Assembly (NCBI RefSeq): GCF_016481305.1
Contig: NZ_JAENBO010000001.1
Location: forward strand, 620,001-684,000
Length of the DNA stretch: 64,000 nt
Origin: Streptococcus pacificus
GTDB lineage: Bacteria > Bacillota > Bacilli > Lactobacillales > Streptococcaceae
Direction of reading: 5' to 3'
The notes below the pieces were generated by a model. That model saw only the letters and a program-made list of their open reading frames with translations, searched no databases and was not told the origin of the DNA. Every line of letters starts with the position of its first letter. The stretch's first letter is position 1. Below, in pieces: positions 37,689-54,165 of this stretch. The position numbers and the translations under genes were made by a program.

Positions 37689-38427
37689 ATTTAAAATGTT
37701 TTTCTGGGTCCCAGACGAAACTACCAATCAGGCTAAAAATAAAGGTGAAGAAAACGACGATGAGAGCAAGTAAAGCAAAAGGCACTCTAAAAAGATAGGT
37801 TAGGGGATTAATTCTCTTATTGTTGTGAAGTGGTCTAGTTTCTTCGTCTAAACGATCAAACTCATTTTGAATACGACTCGCCACTTCTTTTAGCCCTTCA
37901 TCATCTAAACGCTTAATGTCTGACACATCAATGGGATTTCCAAAGTTAACATCAATGCGATCCCCTTTAAGCAAATCTTTGAAGTGCATTGGACCTTGAT
38001 AAACCGCTGGCATGATTCTTACCTTGGCCATTTTAGCAATGGCTGCCACACCCCCTTTAATTTCGGTTGAGTGACGGCTACCACTTGGAAACATCATGAG
38101 CGAACGTTGACTGTTTTTTAACATTTTAATCGGGTAGCGGATGGCTTTTTGACCAGGATTTTCTCGGTCAACTGGAAAGGCTCCACACATTCTAATCCAC
38201 CAGCTAACCAAACGATTTTCAAAGAGTTCTTTTTTCGCCATAAAAATAAATTGTTTGGGACGAGCGGCAAAAGCCATATAAACGGGATCCCACCATGTTC
38301 TATGAGGGGCGACAAAAATATAGTTTTCTTTTTGATTAATAATCTTGTCTTGGTTGTGGTAATGAGCATTGCCATTAACAATCCATAATAAAAAAACAAC
38401 TAAACCGCGTAGATAGGTATAAAACAC
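37687..38427 (-). CDS. plsC: 1-acyl-sn-glycerol-3-phosphate acyltransferase
   Basis: 246 residues. PlsC acylates lysophosphatidate to phosphatidate at the membrane. The catalytic H(x4)D motif is seen in PHRTWWDP near residue 42; the second block MFPSGSRHSTEIKGG near 117 replaces the usual FPEGTRS with FPSGSRH. Hydrophobic N- and C-terminal segments fit a membrane protein. The start is GTG at 38427 with AAGGAGA 7 nt upstream. Transcribed alone, divergent from the tRNA methyltransferase gene. Confidence 0.88.
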   Translation of the reverse strand: MFYTYLRGLVVFLLWIVNGNAHYHNQDKIINQKENYIFVAPHRTWWDPVYMAFAARPKQFIFMAKKELFENRLVSWWIRMCGAFPVDRENPGQKAIRYPIKMLKNSQRSLMMFPSGSRHSTEIKGGVAAIAKMAKVRIMPAVYQGPMHFKDLLKGDRIDVNFGNPIDVSDIKRLDDEGLKEVASRIQNEFDRLDEETRPLHNNKRINPLTYLFRVPFALLALIVVFFTFIFSLIGSFVWDPEKHFK

Positions 38428-38449
38428 GTTAAACTCTCCTTAAATTTTA

Positions 38450-38462
38450 TGCTATAATTATA
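38450..38462. promoter_or_regulatory. Overlapping divergent -10 elements of plsC and trmN
   Basis: Within TGCTATAATTATA, the plus strand has TGCTATAAT (38450-38458) and the minus strand has TATAAT (38457-38462), so the two -10 boxes share bases and cannot both be occupied. The plus-strand -10 is 6 nt from the trmN ATG, so that mRNA could be leaderless; the plsC side has about 22 nt of leader with a ribosome site. Confidence 0.6.
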
Positions 38463-38464
38463 AC

Positions 38465-39211
38465 ATGAAATCAGTAAATCTAAAAGACATGGAACGCATC
38501 GACCAATTATTTTCAACAGATGTCAAAATTATTCAAAACAAAGACGTTTTTAGCTATTCGATTGATAGCGTTTTGTTGGCACGCTTTCCAAAATTTCCCA
38601 GTCGTGGCTTAATTGTTGATTTGTGTAGCGGTAACGGGGCTGTGGGCTTATTTGCCTCCACAAAAACACGCGCAAAAATCGTTGAAATCGAACTTCAAGA
38701 ACGCTTAGCTGAAATGGCACAACGCTCGATTTTACTAAATGACTTGGAAAATCAAGTGACAATGATTAATGATGATTTGAAAAATCTTTTAACCCATGTG
38801 CCTAGATCTCAGGTGGATCTTATCTTATGCAATCCTCCTTATTTTAAGGCGACCAACACGTCTAAAAAGAATCTGAGTGAACATTACCTACTGGCTAGGC
38901 ATGAAATCACAACCAATCTGACTGAGATTTGTGAGGTGAGTCGTCACGCCTTAAAAAGTAATGGCCGCTTAGCCATGGTGCATCGTCCTGAGCGTTTTTT
39001 AGAAATTCTTGAAACCTTGAAGGCCCATAACTTGGCGCCAAAGCGTGTTCAGTTTGTTCACCCAAAGGCAGGAAAAGAAGCCAATATGCTCTTAATTGAA
39101 GCCATTAAAGATGGTTCAATTGAGGGACTAAAAATCCTACCACCTCTAATTGTTCACCAAGACAATGGTGACTATACCAAAGAAATTTTTGAGATATACT
39201 ATGGTCAATAA
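38465..39211 (+). CDS. tRNA1(Val) adenine-N6 methyltransferase family protein (TrmN6-like)
   Basis: 248 residues. SAM-binding motif [15 protein letters not shown] near residue 49 and catalytic NPPY near 122, the signature of N6-adenine methyltransferases, followed by family C-terminal sequence. Relatives methylate A37 of tRNA1(Val). The start at 38465 has no ribosome site; an ATG eight codons later (MERIDQLFS) also lacks one. It overlaps the GIY-YIG gene by 11 nt, so the latter is translationally coupled. Confidence 0.85.
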   Translation: MKSVNLKDMERIDQLFSTDVKIIQNKDVFSYSIDSVLLARFPKFPSRGLIVDLCSGNGAVGLFASTKTRAKIVEIELQERLAEMAQRSILLNDLENQVTMINDDLKNLLTHVPRSQVDLILCNPPYFKATNTSKKNLSEHYLLARHEITTNLTEICEVSRHALKSNGRLAMVHRPERFLEILETLKAHNLAPKRVQFVHPKAGKEANMLLIEAIKDGSIEGLKILPPLIVHQDNGDYTKEIFEIYYGQ

Positions 39212-39476
39212 AACAAAAGCTTTTATCTATGTGCTAAAATGTTCTGACGGAACACTTTATACTGGATATACCACAGACGTTAAAAAACGCTTAGCCACTC
39301 ATAATGCCGGTAAAGGCGCTAAATACACCAAGCAACGCTTGCCGGTTGAGCTCATCTATCAAGAAGAATTCGCGACAAAAAGTGAAGCCATGAGCGCTGA
39401 GAGCTACTTCAAACAAAAAACAAGACAAGAAAAACTAAACTATATTGCTCAACACACAAAATTGAACGAGGATTGA
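39201..39476 (+). CDS. GIY-YIG nuclease-superfamily protein (YhbQ/YazA type)
   Basis: 91 residues starting [31 protein letters not shown], which contains the Tyr-Val ... Tyr-Thr-Gly GIY-YIG core and the conserved Arg on the following helix; Glu in [16 protein letters not shown] is the likely metal ligand. Small proteins of this kind are structure-selective or of unknown role in DNA repair. The ATG lies inside the 3' end of the methyltransferase gene, and no strong ribosome site is seen, so expression probably depends on coupling. Confidence 0.88.
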   Translation: MVNKTKAFIYVLKCSDGTLYTGYTTDVKKRLATHNAGKGAKYTKQRLPVELIYQEEFATKSEAMSAESYFKQKTRQEKLNYIAQHTKLNED

Positions 39477-39530
39477 TGGAGACAAGGTGCCTTTGTCTTA
39501 TAGTGCTTGTAACTATCTATCTAAAATAAC

Positions 39531-39559
39531 AAAAAAACGCTAGACTAGCGTTTTTTTTT
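39531..39559. terminator. Bidirectional terminator between the GIY-YIG and Nudix genes
   Basis: Stem ACGCTA / TAGCGT with a GAC loop flanked by A7 and T9. It serves convergent transcripts from both sides. A second small hairpin (AGACAAGG / CCTTTGTCT) lies just upstream at about 39480-39498. Confidence 0.75.
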
Positions 39560-39561
39560 AA

Positions 39562-40032
39562 TTATTCATAACACTTTGTAACGGTCTTAACAACCTTTTT
39601 TAAGTGATCATCCCAGTAGTGAATTCGCTCAAAACTGCCTTTTCTATAATATAAAGGCAGGCGCTCTCTAATATCATCCTGCATTTCTAGATGCTCAATT
39701 TCTTCAAGACTAAACCACCTTGGTTCACCTTCTCTTGAGGTTTTTAGTAAGTCACCTTCAAAAGATTGACAGAGAAAATCATAGTAGACATATCTTTCTT
39801 TTTTTAGAGGATTTGTAAAACCAGAGATGCCTTTTAATTCTAAATTTAGTGCTGTTAACCCCGTTTCTTCTTTTAATTCTCTGACTGCCGCCTCAAAAAA
39901 GCTCTCAGGAAATTCTACTTTGCCACCTGGTTGAATCCATCCTTTAAACTCATCGTGTTGACGATTTATCAGGAGAATTTTGCTATCTTTTTTGACGCAA
40001 ATATTAACCCAATTTTTAATGATTTCTGACAT
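39562..40032 (-). CDS. Nudix hydrolase (MutT/8-oxo-dGTPase-like)
   Basis: 156 residues from the ATG at 40032 (AGGAGTCATT before it). The Nudix box GGKVEFPESFFEAAVRELKEETGL fits G-x5-E-x7-R-E-U-x-E-E-x-G-U exactly, at residues about 36-59. Family enzymes hydrolyse nucleoside diphosphates linked to another group; the GWIQPGGKVEFPE context resembles 8-oxo-dGTP diphosphatases but substrate is unproven. A TGTTATAAT promoter element is at 40060-40068, adjoining the terminator of the helicase gene. Confidence 0.88.
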   Translation of the reverse strand: MSEIIKNWVNICVKKDSKILLINRQHDEFKGWIQPGGKVEFPESFFEAAVRELKEETGLTALNLELKGISGFTNPLKKERYVYYDFLCQSFEGDLLKTSREGEPRWFSLEEIEHLEMQDDIRERLPLYYRKGSFERIHYWDDHLKKVVKTVTKCYE

Positions 40033-40059
40033 AATGACTCCTAAAAAATGTTTTTTATC

Positions 40060-40068
40060 ATTATAACA
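40060..40068 (-). promoter_or_regulatory. Extended -10 promoter of the Nudix gene
   Basis: TGTTATAAT on the minus strand, 27 nt before the start codon. Confidence 0.55.
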
Positions 40069-40093
40069 AAAAACGTCCATTTCTGGACGTTTT
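40068..40093 (-). terminator. Terminator of the DEAD-box helicase gene
   Basis: Minus-strand stem ACGTCCA / TGGACGT with a 4-nt loop followed by TTTTTT. Confidence 0.75.
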
Positions 40094-40094
40094 C

Positions 40095-41663
40095 TTAGTT
40101 ATCTTTCTTTTTTCGGATGACAAATCCACCTTTTTTATCATTAGAAGAACGGTTAGACTTTTTGGAATCCTTATTGTAGAAATCTTTATTTTTCTTATTT
40201 GAACGACGTTTGTGATCTCTATCATCGCGTTTCCTATCGCCACGATAACCGCCACGACGATCATTGCCACCTTTACGACCTCCACGATTCCCTTTTCCTG
40301 ATTTTGATTTACCGCCACCAACATATTTGAATGGTAATGGTTTTTCATTAGGAATAATCACTTTAGGTTGTAACTCAGGATCTTGAACAGTCAAGGTTAG
40401 GATATATTTCGCCAATTCTTCTGGTGAAAATTCTGCGACTAATTTTGTAGCATCTTCTTCAAAACGATCAAAGTTAGCACGAATAGCTTTATTTGAAAAA
40501 TCACGTTCGATTTTTTGCAAAGCAACTTTTTTCATTGAATGAAAGGCTTCTTTTGCTGTCGGTGGTTTCATTGGTAGCATTGGTTTTTTGGTTAGCTTTT
40601 CAATGATTTTAAGGTAACCCACTTCATTTGGTGAGACAAAAGTAATAGACTGACCTGTGTGACCTGCACGTCCTGTACGACCGATACGGTGAACATAGCT
40701 TTCTGGATCTTGAGGAATATCGTAGTTATAAACATGAGTGACGCCTGTCACATCAAGACCACGAGCGGCAACATCAGTCGCTACTAAAATATCTACTGCA
40801 TCTCCCTTAAAGTCTCTTAGAACACGCATTCGTTTACTTTGATCTAAGTCACCGTGGATGCCTTCTGCTCGATAACCTCTAATCTTAAGACCACGGGTTA
40901 ATTCGTCAACACGTCGTTTGGTACGTCCAAAGACGATAGAAAGTTCCGGCTGATCAACATCCATCAGACGTGTCATGGCTTCAAATTTTTCATTTTCTTT
41001 TAAAAGGACATAATGTTGTTCAACTAAATCCGTTGTTAATTCCTTGGCAGCAATTTTAATGTGCTCAGGATTTTTCATAAATTTAACACCAATTTCCTTG
41101 ATGGGAGCTGGCATTGTTGCTGAAAATAGAAGGGTTTGACGTGTTTCTGGAACACGACTAATGATTGCTTCAATGTCTTCTAAAAATCCCATATTTAGCA
41201 TTTCATCAGCTTCATCTAAAATTAGTGTCTCAACGTTATCAAGTCGAAGGGCCTTACGTTTAATTAAATCAAGTAAACGTCCAGGCGTTCCAACAACCAC
41301 ATGTGCGCCTGATTTTAAAGCCTTAATTTGTTTCTCAACACTCGTTCCACCATAAACAGAACGAACTTTGACTCCTTTTTCTCTACCAAAACGAAATAGT
41401 TCTTCTTGACTTTGGACTGCAAGTTCTCGAGTTGGTGCAATAATAAGTGCTTGAACCAAGTTACTTGTCGTATTAATTTTATTTAGGGTTGGTAATCCAA
41501 ACGCTGCTGTTTTCCCTGTTCCGGTTTGTGCTTGTCCTATCACATCCTTACCTTCAAGGGCAAGGGGAATTGTTTTTTCTTGGATAGGCGATGGTTCAGT
41601 AAAACCAATTTTCTTAACAGCCAATAAAATGTCTTCTGACAAGTTTAATTCATTAAATTTCAA
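40095..41663 (-). CDS. cshA: DEAD-box ATP-dependent RNA helicase, CshA type
   Basis: 522 residues. Q motif and motif I AQTGTGKT near residue 45, PTRELA, DEAD in LILDEADEMLNMGF near 151, SATMP, and ARGLDV and HRIGRTGRAG in the second RecA domain. The C-terminal about 80 residues are strongly basic and Gly/Arg/Lys-rich (GGGKSKSGKGNRGGRKGG ... ), probably an RNA-binding tail. Such helicases work in RNA decay and cold adaptation. The start is a TTG at 41663: the sequence from there (MKFNELNLSEDILLA) is the family N-terminus and the longer upstream frame is not conserved in character. Confidence 0.9.
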   Translation of the reverse strand: MKFNELNLSEDILLAVKKIGFTEPSPIQEKTIPLALEGKDVIGQAQTGTGKTAAFGLPTLNKINTTSNLVQALIIAPTRELAVQSQEELFRFGREKGVKVRSVYGGTSVEKQIKALKSGAHVVVGTPGRLLDLIKRKALRLDNVETLILDEADEMLNMGFLEDIEAIISRVPETRQTLLFSATMPAPIKEIGVKFMKNPEHIKIAAKELTTDLVEQHYVLLKENEKFEAMTRLMDVDQPELSIVFGRTKRRVDELTRGLKIRGYRAEGIHGDLDQSKRMRVLRDFKGDAVDILVATDVAARGLDVTGVTHVYNYDIPQDPESYVHRIGRTGRAGHTGQSITFVSPNEVGYLKIIEKLTKKPMLPMKPPTAKEAFHSMKKVALQKIERDFSNKAIRANFDRFEEDATKLVAEFSPEELAKYILTLTVQDPELQPKVIIPNEKPLPFKYVGGGKSKSGKGNRGGRKGGNDRRGGYRGDRKRDDRDHKRRSNKKNKDFYNKDSKKSNRSSNDKKGGFVIRKKKDN

Positions 41664-41735
41664 TATATTTCTCTTTTCTAAAAGAACAGTGCGAAGCTGT
41701 CCTATAAAACCTTTATTTGTTTGACAACTCAACCA

Positions 41736-41744
41736 TTATAACAC
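41736..41744 (-). promoter_or_regulatory. Extended -10 promoter of the helicase gene
   Basis: TGTTATAAT on the minus strand, giving a leader of about 65 nt to the TTG start. Confidence 0.55.
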
Positions 41745-41796
41745 AAAAGAGATAGAATACTAAGGATTTCACCTTATTAACCAGAATAATACGTTT

Positions 41797-41826
41797 TCAA
41801 AAACGCCAATCCATAGATTGACGTTT
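41797..41826 (-). terminator. Terminator of prfC
   Basis: Minus-strand stem AACGTCAATC / GATTGGCGTT (one mismatch) followed by TTTTG, just past the prfC stop. Confidence 0.7.
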
Positions 41827-41833
41827 ATTATCG

Positions 41834-43381
41834 TTACATTTTTTCACTTAGTGCCACATCTGGGTACTTATCAGCAAACCAATTAAGTGCAAAATCATTT
41901 TCAAAGAGAAAGACTGGCTGGTCAAAACGATCTTTGGCTAATATGTTACGACTTGAACTCATTCGTTGGTCAAGATCTTTTGGATCAATCCAACGAACAG
42001 TCTTTTTACCCATTGGTGTCATGACAACTTCAGCGTTGTACTCACCTTCCATACGGTGTTTGAAAACTTCAAACTGCAACTGACCAACTGCACCAAGCAT
42101 ATACTCTCCAGTTTGGTAATTGGTGTAAAGCTGAATAGCACCTTCTTGTACCAACTGTTCAATCCCTTTGTGGAAAGATTTTTGCTTCATCACATTTTTA
42201 GCAGCCACTTTCATGAAAATCTCTGGCGTAAAGGTTGGTAGAGGCTCAAATTCAAAACTATTTTTGCCGACAGTTAAGGTATCACCGACTTGATAAGTAC
42301 CAGTATCATAGACCCCTATAATATCTCCTGCCACTGCGTTTTCAACATTTTCACGACTTTCCGCCATAAACTGAGTAACATTTGATAGCTTAACATTTTT
42401 ACCCGTTCTACTTAACTTAACACTCATTCCACGATCAAACTCGCCAGAAACAATTCGCACAAAAGCAATTCGATCACGGTGACGAGGATCCATATTGGCT
42501 TGAATTTTAAAGACAAAACCAGAGAAATCTTTATTTAGTGGATCAACTAACTCGCCTTCTGTCGTTTTATGACCGTGTGGTTCAGGTGCAAATTCTAAGA
42601 AGGCATCAAGAAAAGTCTGCACGCCAAAGTTAGTTAAGGCAGAACCAAAGAAAACAGGGGTTAATTCACCTGCCAAGATAGCTTCTCTTGAAAAGTCATT
42701 GCCGGCTTCTTCTAACAATTCAACGTCTTCTAAAACTTGCTCATAGAAGATATTTTGAGAAAGTGAGTGCGTTTTAGCCTCTTCTAAATTGATAAATCGC
42801 TCTTCTGTCTTGTAGAGTTCAATACGCTTGTGATAGAGATCATACAAACCCTCAAAGCTTTTACCCATTCCAATTGGCCAATTCATCGGAAAACTAGCAA
42901 TTCCCAAAATTTCCTCAAGTTCTTGCAGTAAATCAAGAGGCTCACGACCATCACGGTCAAGTTTATTGATAAAAGTAAAAACAGGAATTTGACGATGTTT
43001 CACTACTTCAAAAAGTTTTTTCGTCTGTGCCTCTATCCCTTTGGCAGAGTCAATCACCATAACGGCAGCATCAACCGCCATCAAGGTTCTATAGGTATCC
43101 TCTGAAAAATCCTCATGTCCTGGGGTATCTAAAATATTGACACGTTTTCCAGCATAGTCAAATTGCATCACTGACGAGGTCACTGAAATCCCACGTTGTT
43201 TTTCAATATCCATCCAGTCAGATTTAGCAAAAGTCCCTGTCTTTTTTCCTTTAACCGTTCCCGCTTCACGAATTTCACCACCGAAATATAGTAACTGTTC
43301 CGTGATTGTCGTTTTCCCCGCATCCGGGTGACTAATAATCGCAAATGTGCGGCGTCTTTTAATTTCTTCTTGAATACTCAT
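41834..43381 (-). CDS. prfC: Peptide chain release factor 3
   Basis: 515 residues. RF3 is the GTPase that recycles RF1/RF2 from the ribosome. G1 [11 protein letters not shown] near residue 20, G3 [12 protein letters not shown] near 85 and G4 [14 protein letters not shown] near 140 are visible, then domains II and III ([14 protein letters not shown] near the end). The frame and length are normal. AAGGAGACGT precedes the ATG. Monocistronic between its promoter and terminator. Confidence 0.95.
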   Translation of the reverse strand: MSIQEEIKRRRTFAIISHPDAGKTTITEQLLYFGGEIREAGTVKGKKTGTFAKSDWMDIEKQRGISVTSSVMQFDYAGKRVNILDTPGHEDFSEDTYRTLMAVDAAVMVIDSAKGIEAQTKKLFEVVKHRQIPVFTFINKLDRDGREPLDLLQELEEILGIASFPMNWPIGMGKSFEGLYDLYHKRIELYKTEERFINLEEAKTHSLSQNIFYEQVLEDVELLEEAGNDFSREAILAGELTPVFFGSALTNFGVQTFLDAFLEFAPEPHGHKTTEGELVDPLNKDFSGFVFKIQANMDPRHRDRIAFVRIVSGEFDRGMSVKLSRTGKNVKLSNVTQFMAESRENVENAVAGDIIGVYDTGTYQVGDTLTVGKNSFEFEPLPTFTPEIFMKVAAKNVMKQKSFHKGIEQLVQEGAIQLYTNYQTGEYMLGAVGQLQFEVFKHRMEGEYNAEVVMTPMGKKTVRWIDPKDLDQRMSSSRNILAKDRFDQPVFLFENDFALNWFADKYPDVALSEKM

Positions 43382-43467
43382 ACGTCTCCTTTAGATAAAC
43401 AATCCTTAACATCATTTATTAATTTATTTCAGATATTACTTATACTATTACTAGCTATAACTCTATC

Positions 43468-43496
43468 ATTATAACTAAAAATACAAAGCTTTTCAA
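43468..43496 (-). promoter_or_regulatory. Promoter of prfC
   Basis: TTGAAA (43491-43496), 17-bp spacer, TATAAT (43468-43473) on the minus strand; the leader is about 80 nt. Confidence 0.72.
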
Positions 43497-43510
43497 TGGC
43501 CATTAAATAA

Positions 43511-43561
43511 AACAAAGAAATAAGACAGATAAAGAAAATCAATTCTTTATTCTGCCTTATT
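43511..43561 (-). terminator. Terminator of the GH101 gene
   Basis: Long minus-strand stem AATAAGGCAGAATAAAGAA / TTCTTTATCTGTCTTATT with three mismatches or bulges, followed by a T-rich stretch. Confidence 0.6.
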
Positions 43562-43597
43562 CTTATTACTATTACAGCTCTAACCAATTACAAAAAA

Positions 43598-50533
<6,936 letters not shown>

Positions 50534-50580
50534 TTATGATACTATTCCCCCTTAATAAATTTAATATATTAATTGTTTCT

Positions 50581-50609
50581 AGTATATCAATTTCCTCTCA
50601 AATAATCAA
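50581..50609 (-). promoter_or_regulatory. Promoter of the GH101 gene
   Basis: TTGATT (50604-50609), 17-bp spacer ending TGA, TATACT (50581-50586) on the minus strand, giving a leader of about 128 nt. A weaker alternative (TTGGTA with a TAAAAA -10) lies closer to the gene. Confidence 0.62.
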
Positions 50610-50654
50610 CCTCAATTTACTTTAAATTCTAATTATTTTATTTATTACCAATAG

Positions 50655-50682
50655 AAAAAACCTTTACTTTCTTAGTAAAGGT
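50655..50682 (-). terminator. Terminator of the clpX-ysxC transcript
   Basis: Minus-strand stem CCTTTACT / AGTAAAGG with a short loop followed by TTTTTTC. Confidence 0.8.
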
Positions 50683-50691
50683 TATCGGATG

Positions 50692-51282
50692 TTAAAGATA
50701 AGCCACTATCTTATCCCACGAAAGTTCTAGACCCGTTTTATCAATTGAGGAAAAAATTATAAAATCATCTGAAGCATCAAAGCTTAAAGCTTTTTTAATC
50801 ATCGATTCGTGTTTGTTCCATCTCCCTCTTGATACCTTATCTGCTTTTGTGGCAACAATAATTACGGGAATGTCATAATATTTTAGAAATTCATACATCT
50901 GAATATCATCAACAGATGGTTCATGTCTAAAATCAACTAAGCTAATAACAACTTTTAAGTTATCACGTGTAACAAGATATTCTTCAATCATTTGTCCCCA
51001 TTTAGCACGTTGTGCTTTTGAAACCTTCGCATAGCCATAACCAGGGACATCAACAAATCGCAATTGATCGTCAATATTATAAAAGTTCAATAACTGTGTT
51101 TTACCAGGTTTACTAGAGGTTCTAGCCAAATTCTTACGACCTAAAAGGGTATTAATAAAACTTGACTTGCCAACATTAGAACGTCCTGCTAAGGCAACTT
51201 CTGGTAGATTATCATCTGGATAATGTTCCTTAGATGCTGCACTTAATAAAATGGAGGCGTTGTGGGTATTTATTTCTGACAT
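50692..51282 (-). CDS. ysxC: Ribosome biogenesis GTP-binding protein YsxC/EngB
   Basis: 196 residues. The GTPase is needed for assembly of the 50S subunit. G1 [16 protein letters not shown] near residue 32, G3 DVPGYGYA near 78 and G4 TKADK near 145 are present. Two ATGs stand in tandem; the second (51282) is taken because AGGAG is 6 nt before it and only 3 nt before the first. It lies 10 nt after clpX, as in other streptococci, and is closed by a strong terminator. Confidence 0.95.
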   Translation of the reverse strand: MSEINTHNASILLSAASKEHYPDDNLPEVALAGRSNVGKSSFINTLLGRKNLARTSSKPGKTQLLNFYNIDDQLRFVDVPGYGYAKVSKAQRAKWGQMIEEYLVTRDNLKVVISLVDFRHEPSVDDIQMYEFLKYYDIPVIIVATKADKVSRGRWNKHESMIKKALSFDASDDFIIFSSIDKTGLELSWDKIVAYL

Positions 51283-51292
51283 CATTTTCTCC

Positions 51293-52525
51293 TTAAGATG
51301 CAGTTTCTAAAATAGGTTCTTCTATTCCTTCAACAGCGCCTTTTGTAATCCGAATGGTTGTAATATCTTCCTGACTTGGTACTTCAAACATTATATCAAG
51401 CATAATTTCTTCAATAATTGAACGAAGACCACGCGCACCTGTCTTTCTTTGAATAGCTTTTTTAGCAATTTCTTCTAGGGCTCCCTTTTCAAACTCAAGA
51501 GCAACACCATCATAAGATAATAAGGTTTGATATTGTTTTACTAAGGCATTTCTTGGTTCAGTTAATATTAAAACCAAGTCTTCAACCGTTAGTTGTTCAA
51601 GTGCAGCCGTCACCGGTAAACGACCAATTAATTCTGGTATTAAACCAAATTTTTGAATGTCTTCTGAAACAATTTCTTGCATATAAGATGACGACTCATC
51701 AATTTTTTTATTGTTTTGACCAAAGCCAATAATTTTTTCACCAAGTCTTTGCTTAACGATTTCTTCAATACCATCAAAAGCACCACCAACAATGAATAAA
51801 ATATTTTTAGTATTAATCTGAATCATTTCTTGTTGTGGGTGTTTTCGACCTCCCTGCGGTGGTACGCTAGCAACAGTACCTTCAATAATTTTTAGAAGGG
51901 CTTGTTGGACGCCTTCACCAGAAACGTCTCTCGTAATTGAAACATTTTCACCTTTCTTGGCAATTTTATCAATTTCATCAACATAGATAATGCCTCGTTC
52001 TGCACGTTCAACATTATAGTCTGCTGCTTGAATCAGTTTTAATAAGATATTTTCAACATCTTCTCCCACATAACCAGCCTCAGTCAGAGCAGTTGCATCT
52101 GCAATTGCAAACGGCACATTTAAACTCTTGGCTAGCGTTTGAGCTAGGAAAGTCTTACCAGATCCTGTTGGGCCAATCATTAAGATATTAGATTTCTGTA
52201 ATTCAACCTCTTCAATATCTTGTGTTTGAGCAAAACTAATTCGCTTATAATGATTATAAACCGCTACCGCTAGCGCTCTTTTAGCTCTTTCTTGACCAAT
52301 GACATATTGATTTAAGACATTTAATAAATCCTTTGGTTTTGGAATGTCTGCAAGATCAGCTAAGACCTCTTCAGCCATTTCTTCTCTAATAATTTCTTGC
52401 GATAAGGCAACACATTCATTACAAATAAAAACACCATTGCCAGCTATTATTTTTTTTACTTGGTCTTGGTTTTTCCCGCAAAAAGAGCAATATACTTTAA
52501 TATCACTTGTTGTTTTTTCAGCCAT
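51293..52525 (-). CDS. clpX: ATP-dependent Clp protease ATP-binding subunit ClpX
   Basis: 410 residues. ClpX unfolds substrates and feeds them to ClpP. The N-terminal zinc-binding domain has CSFCGKNQ and CNEC cysteine pairs; Walker A GPTGSGKT is near residue 118, Walker [11 protein letters not shown] near 178, and the IGFGQNNKK region near 268 is the IGF loop that docks on ClpP. The length is normal. GAGGG precedes the ATG. It belongs to the conserved folA - small ORF - clpX - ysxC cluster. Confidence 0.97.
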   Translation of the reverse strand: MAEKTTSDIKVYCSFCGKNQDQVKKIIAGNGVFICNECVALSQEIIREEMAEEVLADLADIPKPKDLLNVLNQYVIGQERAKRALAVAVYNHYKRISFAQTQDIEEVELQKSNILMIGPTGSGKTFLAQTLAKSLNVPFAIADATALTEAGYVGEDVENILLKLIQAADYNVERAERGIIYVDEIDKIAKKGENVSITRDVSGEGVQQALLKIIEGTVASVPPQGGRKHPQQEMIQINTKNILFIVGGAFDGIEEIVKQRLGEKIIGFGQNNKKIDESSSYMQEIVSEDIQKFGLIPELIGRLPVTAALEQLTVEDLVLILTEPRNALVKQYQTLLSYDGVALEFEKGALEEIAKKAIQRKTGARGLRSIIEEIMLDIMFEVPSQEDITTIRITKGAVEGIEEPILETAS

Positions 52526-52554
52526 TTTTCCCTCAATCTTTTATTTTTCTTTGA

Positions 52555-52722
52555 TTAAAATAATTTCCCATTAAAAGCCTGTATCGTTGCTACTAGATTA
52601 GATAAGGCATTTAGCAAAAATAAAATTAATAGACCATAACGTCTTTTTTTATAAACAATCACAGCACAAATAAGACAGATAACTAACAAAGAAGCTGTAA
52701 AGACTCCAAATACACTATTCAT
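52555..52722 (-). CDS. Small membrane protein of about 55 residues between folA and clpX
   Basis: A short open frame starting MNSVFGVFTASLLVICLICAV, with a hydrophobic helix (about 8-23), a basic YKKRRYG turn and a second hydrophobic segment (about 31-48), then NGKLF and a TAA stop at 52555. It fills the space between folA and clpX; I recall a small conserved hypothetical ORF at this position in pneumococcus, which supports it being real. An ATG one codon upstream (52725) is an alternative start. The start lies against the folA stop, so coupling is likely. Function unknown. Confidence 0.6.
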   Translation of the reverse strand: MNSVFGVFTASLLVICLICAVIVYKKRRYGLLILFLLNALSNLVATIQAFNGKLF

Positions 52723-52725
52723 CAT

Positions 52726-53244
52726 CTAGTCTAAACTCTCCTTTTCAGTCATTTTTTCAAAGATATCAACTGTAAAACTGTAGTCATTTTTATCATCTTT
52801 AGGATAGAATTGTGTTGATCTTAATTGAAAATCTGCAAAATCTAATGTCGGGAAATAAGCATCTCCTTCAAATTTGCCGTGAATCGTTGTCTTGATTAAT
52901 TGATGATAGAAACCGTCAAAAGCCTTGTAAATGGTTTGGCCACCAACAATAAATAAATCATCCTCTTGATTTTCAAACCACTCCATAACATCATTAACGC
53001 TGGTCAAAACCAAGACGCCATCTGATTGATATGACTTATCACGGCTTAAAATGATGGTTTGTCTACCAGGAAGAACACGCTTATTCATCCCTTCAAAAGT
53101 CACACGACCCATTAAAATCGTGTGCCCAAGAGTAACTTCTTTGAAGTGGTTTAATTCTTTGGGTAAAAACCAGGGCAATTTGCCGTTATTCCCGATTAAA
53201 TGGTTTTCGTCCTCTGCCCAGATGGCAATTAGTTTTTTTGTCAT
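52726..53244 (-). CDS. folA: Dihydrofolate reductase
   Basis: 172 residues starting MTKKLIAIWAEDENHLIGNNGKLPW. DHFR reduces dihydrofolate to tetrahydrofolate with NADPH. The conserved GNNGKLPWFLPKEL loop, GRVTFEGM near residue 45 and VGGQTIYKAF near 105 are family marks. Here Glu of PKELNHFKE replaces the catalytic Asp position as is usual for Gram-positive enzymes. GAAAAGGGA precedes the ATG. Downstream of thyA, whose product dihydrofolate is its substrate. Confidence 0.95.
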   Translation of the reverse strand: MTKKLIAIWAEDENHLIGNNGKLPWFLPKELNHFKEVTLGHTILMGRVTFEGMNKRVLPGRQTIILSRDKSYQSDGVLVLTSVNDVMEWFENQEDDLFIVGGQTIYKAFDGFYHQLIKTTIHGKFEGDAYFPTLDFADFQLRSTQFYPKDDKNDYSFTVDIFEKMTEKESLD

Positions 53245-53275
53245 TGGATGGGTCCCTTTTCATCTTAGTTCTTTC

Positions 53276-53284
53276 ATTCTATCA
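53276..53284 (-). promoter_or_regulatory. Extended -10 promoter of folA
   Basis: TGATAGAAT on the minus strand, 31 nt before the folA start, between the thyA terminator and the gene. Confidence 0.45.
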
Positions 53285-53305
53285 AATTTTTCTAAAATTT
53301 GCATA

Positions 53306-53337
53306 GAAAAAAACGACTTGCCTAAATGGCTAAGTCG
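53306..53337 (-). terminator. Terminator overlapping the 3' end of thyA
   Basis: Minus-strand stem CGACTTAGCC / GGCAAGTCG (one bulge) followed by seven T. The 5' arm encodes the last residues (DLA) of thymidylate synthase and its stop codon lies in the loop. Confidence 0.75.
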
Positions 53338-54161
53338 AATTTTAATTGAGGCTTTGTTGGATGATAATCAATCAGTTCAAAATCTTCAGGCTTAATGTCA
53401 AAAAAGTTGGTTTTATCTGGCACATTTAAAACCAAACGAGGTTTTATCTCAGAACCTTTTCTATTGAGTAATTCTTTGGCTTGCTCGAATTGATTATCAT
53501 AGATATGAAGATTGTTGACGAAGTAGAAAAATTTACCCACTTGCCAACCAAAATGTTTGGCAATCATCATTTGAAGTGCAACGTACTGCATAGCATTGAT
53601 ATGATGAGCAACTAGCATGTCATTACTACGTTGTGTAAGAGTGGCATCTAGATAAATGGTTTCCCCGACACGTCTCACATCAAACATGGTTTGAAAGGCA
53701 CAAGGTAGTAACCCACCTGATTGTTCAAAAGCGTCATAGTCCCACAAAGACAAAACATTTCTTCTATTCCAAGGATTATCAGCTAGTTGTTTTAATATCT
53801 TATTGATCATATCATGCTTTTTGACAATAGCTCCATATCGTTCTCCAATGGTACCGCTACTATCAACTTCCCAATCATTCCAATACTTTACGCCGTATTT
53901 TTTATTTAATACTTCCAAATCATTGGTTTGATCTTGATAGATCCAAAAAACTTCCTTGATCGCTGATTTTATTGGAATTGGACGAAGGGTCGTAATCGGA
54001 AATTCTCCTTTGGAGAGGTCATATTCAGCAAAACTACCTGTAATGTATTTAGAGTTAGCTGTTTTACCATCCTTATATTTAGGACGAGCCTTTTCACTCC
54101 ATACGCCTTCATCCAGTATTTTTTTGATGTTTTCCTTAAAAATAGTATCTGCTTTAATCAT
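53322..54161 (-). CDS. thyA: Thymidylate synthase
   Basis: 279 residues. Methylates dUMP to dTMP with methylene-tetrahydrofolate. Active-site Cys154 in [14 protein letters not shown], the [16 protein letters not shown] segment that binds dUMP near 178, and [14 protein letters not shown] at the C-terminus are visible. The PCAFQ context (against PCHLLYQF in E. coli) is usual in this family branch. It lies 4 nt after the upstream membrane protein gene, so the two share a transcript; a terminator stem overlaps its last codons. Confidence 0.95.
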   Translation of the reverse strand: MIKADTIFKENIKKILDEGVWSEKARPKYKDGKTANSKYITGSFAEYDLSKGEFPITTLRPIPIKSAIKEVFWIYQDQTNDLEVLNKKYGVKYWNDWEVDSSGTIGERYGAIVKKHDMINKILKQLADNPWNRRNVLSLWDYDAFEQSGGLLPCAFQTMFDVRRVGETIYLDATLTQRSNDMLVAHHINAMQYVALQMMIAKHFGWQVGKFFYFVNNLHIYDNQFEQAKELLNRKGSEIKPRLVLNVPDKTNFFDIKPEDFELIDYHPTKPQLKFDLAI

Positions 54162-54165
54162 AATC

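Noticed and set aside
40061..40348. 95-codon frame inside the C-terminus of the helicase gene
   Set aside because: It is a shadow of the basic Gly/Arg-rich tail in another frame.
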